From positions 124,001-188,000 of the forward strand of contig NZ_JAVRBG010000008.1 in the NCBI RefSeq assembly GCF_031845265.1: DNA of 64,000 nt, given 5' to 3'. The translations under genes and the position numbers were made by a program. The notes below the pieces were generated by a model. The model made no database searches. It was not told the DNA's origin and saw only the letters and a program-made list of their open reading frames with translations. Below, in pieces: positions 63,524-64,000 of this stretch. Each line of letters starts with the position of its first letter. The stretch's first letter is position 1. This DNA is from Mesonia ostreae (GTDB lineage: Bacteria; Bacteroidota; Bacteroidia; Flavobacteriales; Flavobacteriaceae).

Positions 63524-64000
63524 ATGGATACATCAAAACATTTTGATTTAGAAGGAAAAACAGCAGTGGTAACAGGTGGAGCAGACGGAATAGGAAAAGC
63601 TTGCTGCGAAATGCGCGCTGCGTATGGAGCAAACGTAGTGGTTTCTGATTATGATATGGAAGCTGCAGAAAAAACTTCAAAATCTATAAATAACAATGGA
63701 GGAACCTCTATTGCGATAGATTGTAATGTACTTAAAGATGAGGCTTTAGTAAATTTAATAGACAAGACTGTTGACAAATTTGGTAGCATCGAAATCTTAG
63801 TCAACAATGTTGGTGGCGGTGGAGCCGGAAAAGAAAGCCCGTATGATATTGAAGTAGAGCAATTTAAAAAAGTGTTTGAGATGAATGTTTTTAGTATGTG
63901 GCGTCTTTGCCAATTGGTAGCTCCACATATGAAAAAAGCGGGTTACGGAAGTATTATTAATATGTCTTCTATGGCATCTATTAACAAAAGTCCAGCGATT
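63524..64000 (+). CDS. Short-chain dehydrogenase (SDR), 3' end outside window
   Basis: The ATG at 63,524 opens a frame of 159 codons to the right edge. Classical SDR motifs are visible: TGGADGIGKA (TGxxxGxG, about residues 17-24), an aspartate in VVSDYD, DCNVLKD, the NNVGGG motif in EILVNNVGGG, and the serine of the active site in GSIINMSSMAS. The YxxxK should lie just beyond the edge. A decayed relative lies at 60,253-61,040. It probably forms a transcription unit with the amidohydrolase 27 bases upstream, but the substrate cannot be read. Confidence 0.9.
   Translation, partial: MDTSKHFDLEGKTAVVTGGADGIGKACCEMRAAYGANVVVSDYDMEAAEKTSKSINNNGGTSIAIDCNVLKDEALVNLIDKTVDKFGSIEILVNNVGGGGAGKESPYDIEVEQFKKVFEMNVFSMWRLCQLVAPHMKKAGYGSIINMSSMASINKSPAI

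Overview
The window reads as a piece of a Flavobacteriaceae-type (Bacteroidota) genome. The DNA is AT-rich. It carries a Bacteroidota-style conjugation operon (TraE/F/G/J/K/M/N), an RteC-type regulator, a SusC/SusD pair, a DUF6520 peptide, a type IX secretion (T9SS) sorting tail, and one TTTG / TAnnTTTG-like promoter. All family calls come from reading motifs and domain layout by eye; no database search was run.

Bases 1 to about 56,826 appear to be the right-hand part of an integrative conjugative element (ICE). Its right end is marked by a leftward tyrosine integrase (55,403-56,614) next to the 3' part of a tRNA-Leu(CAA) gene (56,768-56,825) whose 5' part is missing. The native tRNA terminator and chromosomal genes follow on the right, so the element lies to the left and its other end, with the complete tRNA, should be beyond base 1. 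From the left the element contains: the tra operon, read leftward (1-7,072); a peptidoglycan amidase read the other way (7,262-7,897); a first defence cargo block with a very large putative nuclease/TPR protein, an HNH protein and an AbiE toxin-antitoxin pair (7,965-13,886); a replication-like block of P-loop ATPase, winged-helix-like protein and excisionase-type HTH protein with four 33-bp internal repeats (13,913-15,599); and RteC (15,822-16,658).

Next is an unusual accessory block. It has a PLP-dependent alpha-oxoamine synthase fused to a GNAT-like domain, divergent from a STAS-like protein and a PAS/AraC regulator (16,680-20,608). Beside these lie a MauE-like membrane protein and a small exported DUF6520 peptide, which converge on a SusC-SusD-M16 peptidase operon (20,723-28,803). 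A second defence block follows: two Xre regulators, a DNA methyltransferase with a PD-(D/E)XK partner, and an LRR-Roc-COR-TIR protein (29,597-38,278). After a stretch of gene remnants and two more Xre proteins there is a 14-kb leftward secretion/toxin operon: a T9SS cargo protein, a 3,429-residue SpvB/RHS toxin with an L,D-transpeptidase-like tip, and a lipoprotein that is probably its immunity protein (40,268-54,414).

Right of the attachment site (56,827-64,000) is ordinary chromosome: a double-META lipoprotein, an NAD-dependent epimerase, a DsrE-like protein, a string of decayed genes (HdeD-like, SDR, small membrane protein), an exported amidohydrolase and the start of an SDR.

The best candidates for undescribed biology are the oxoamine synthase/STAS/AraC set, the DUF6520-MauE-SusCD-M16 set, the Roco-TIR protein, the toxin/lipoprotein pair and the 33-bp dyad repeats. 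No relaxase, coupling protein, intact primase, CRISPR array or rRNA was seen.
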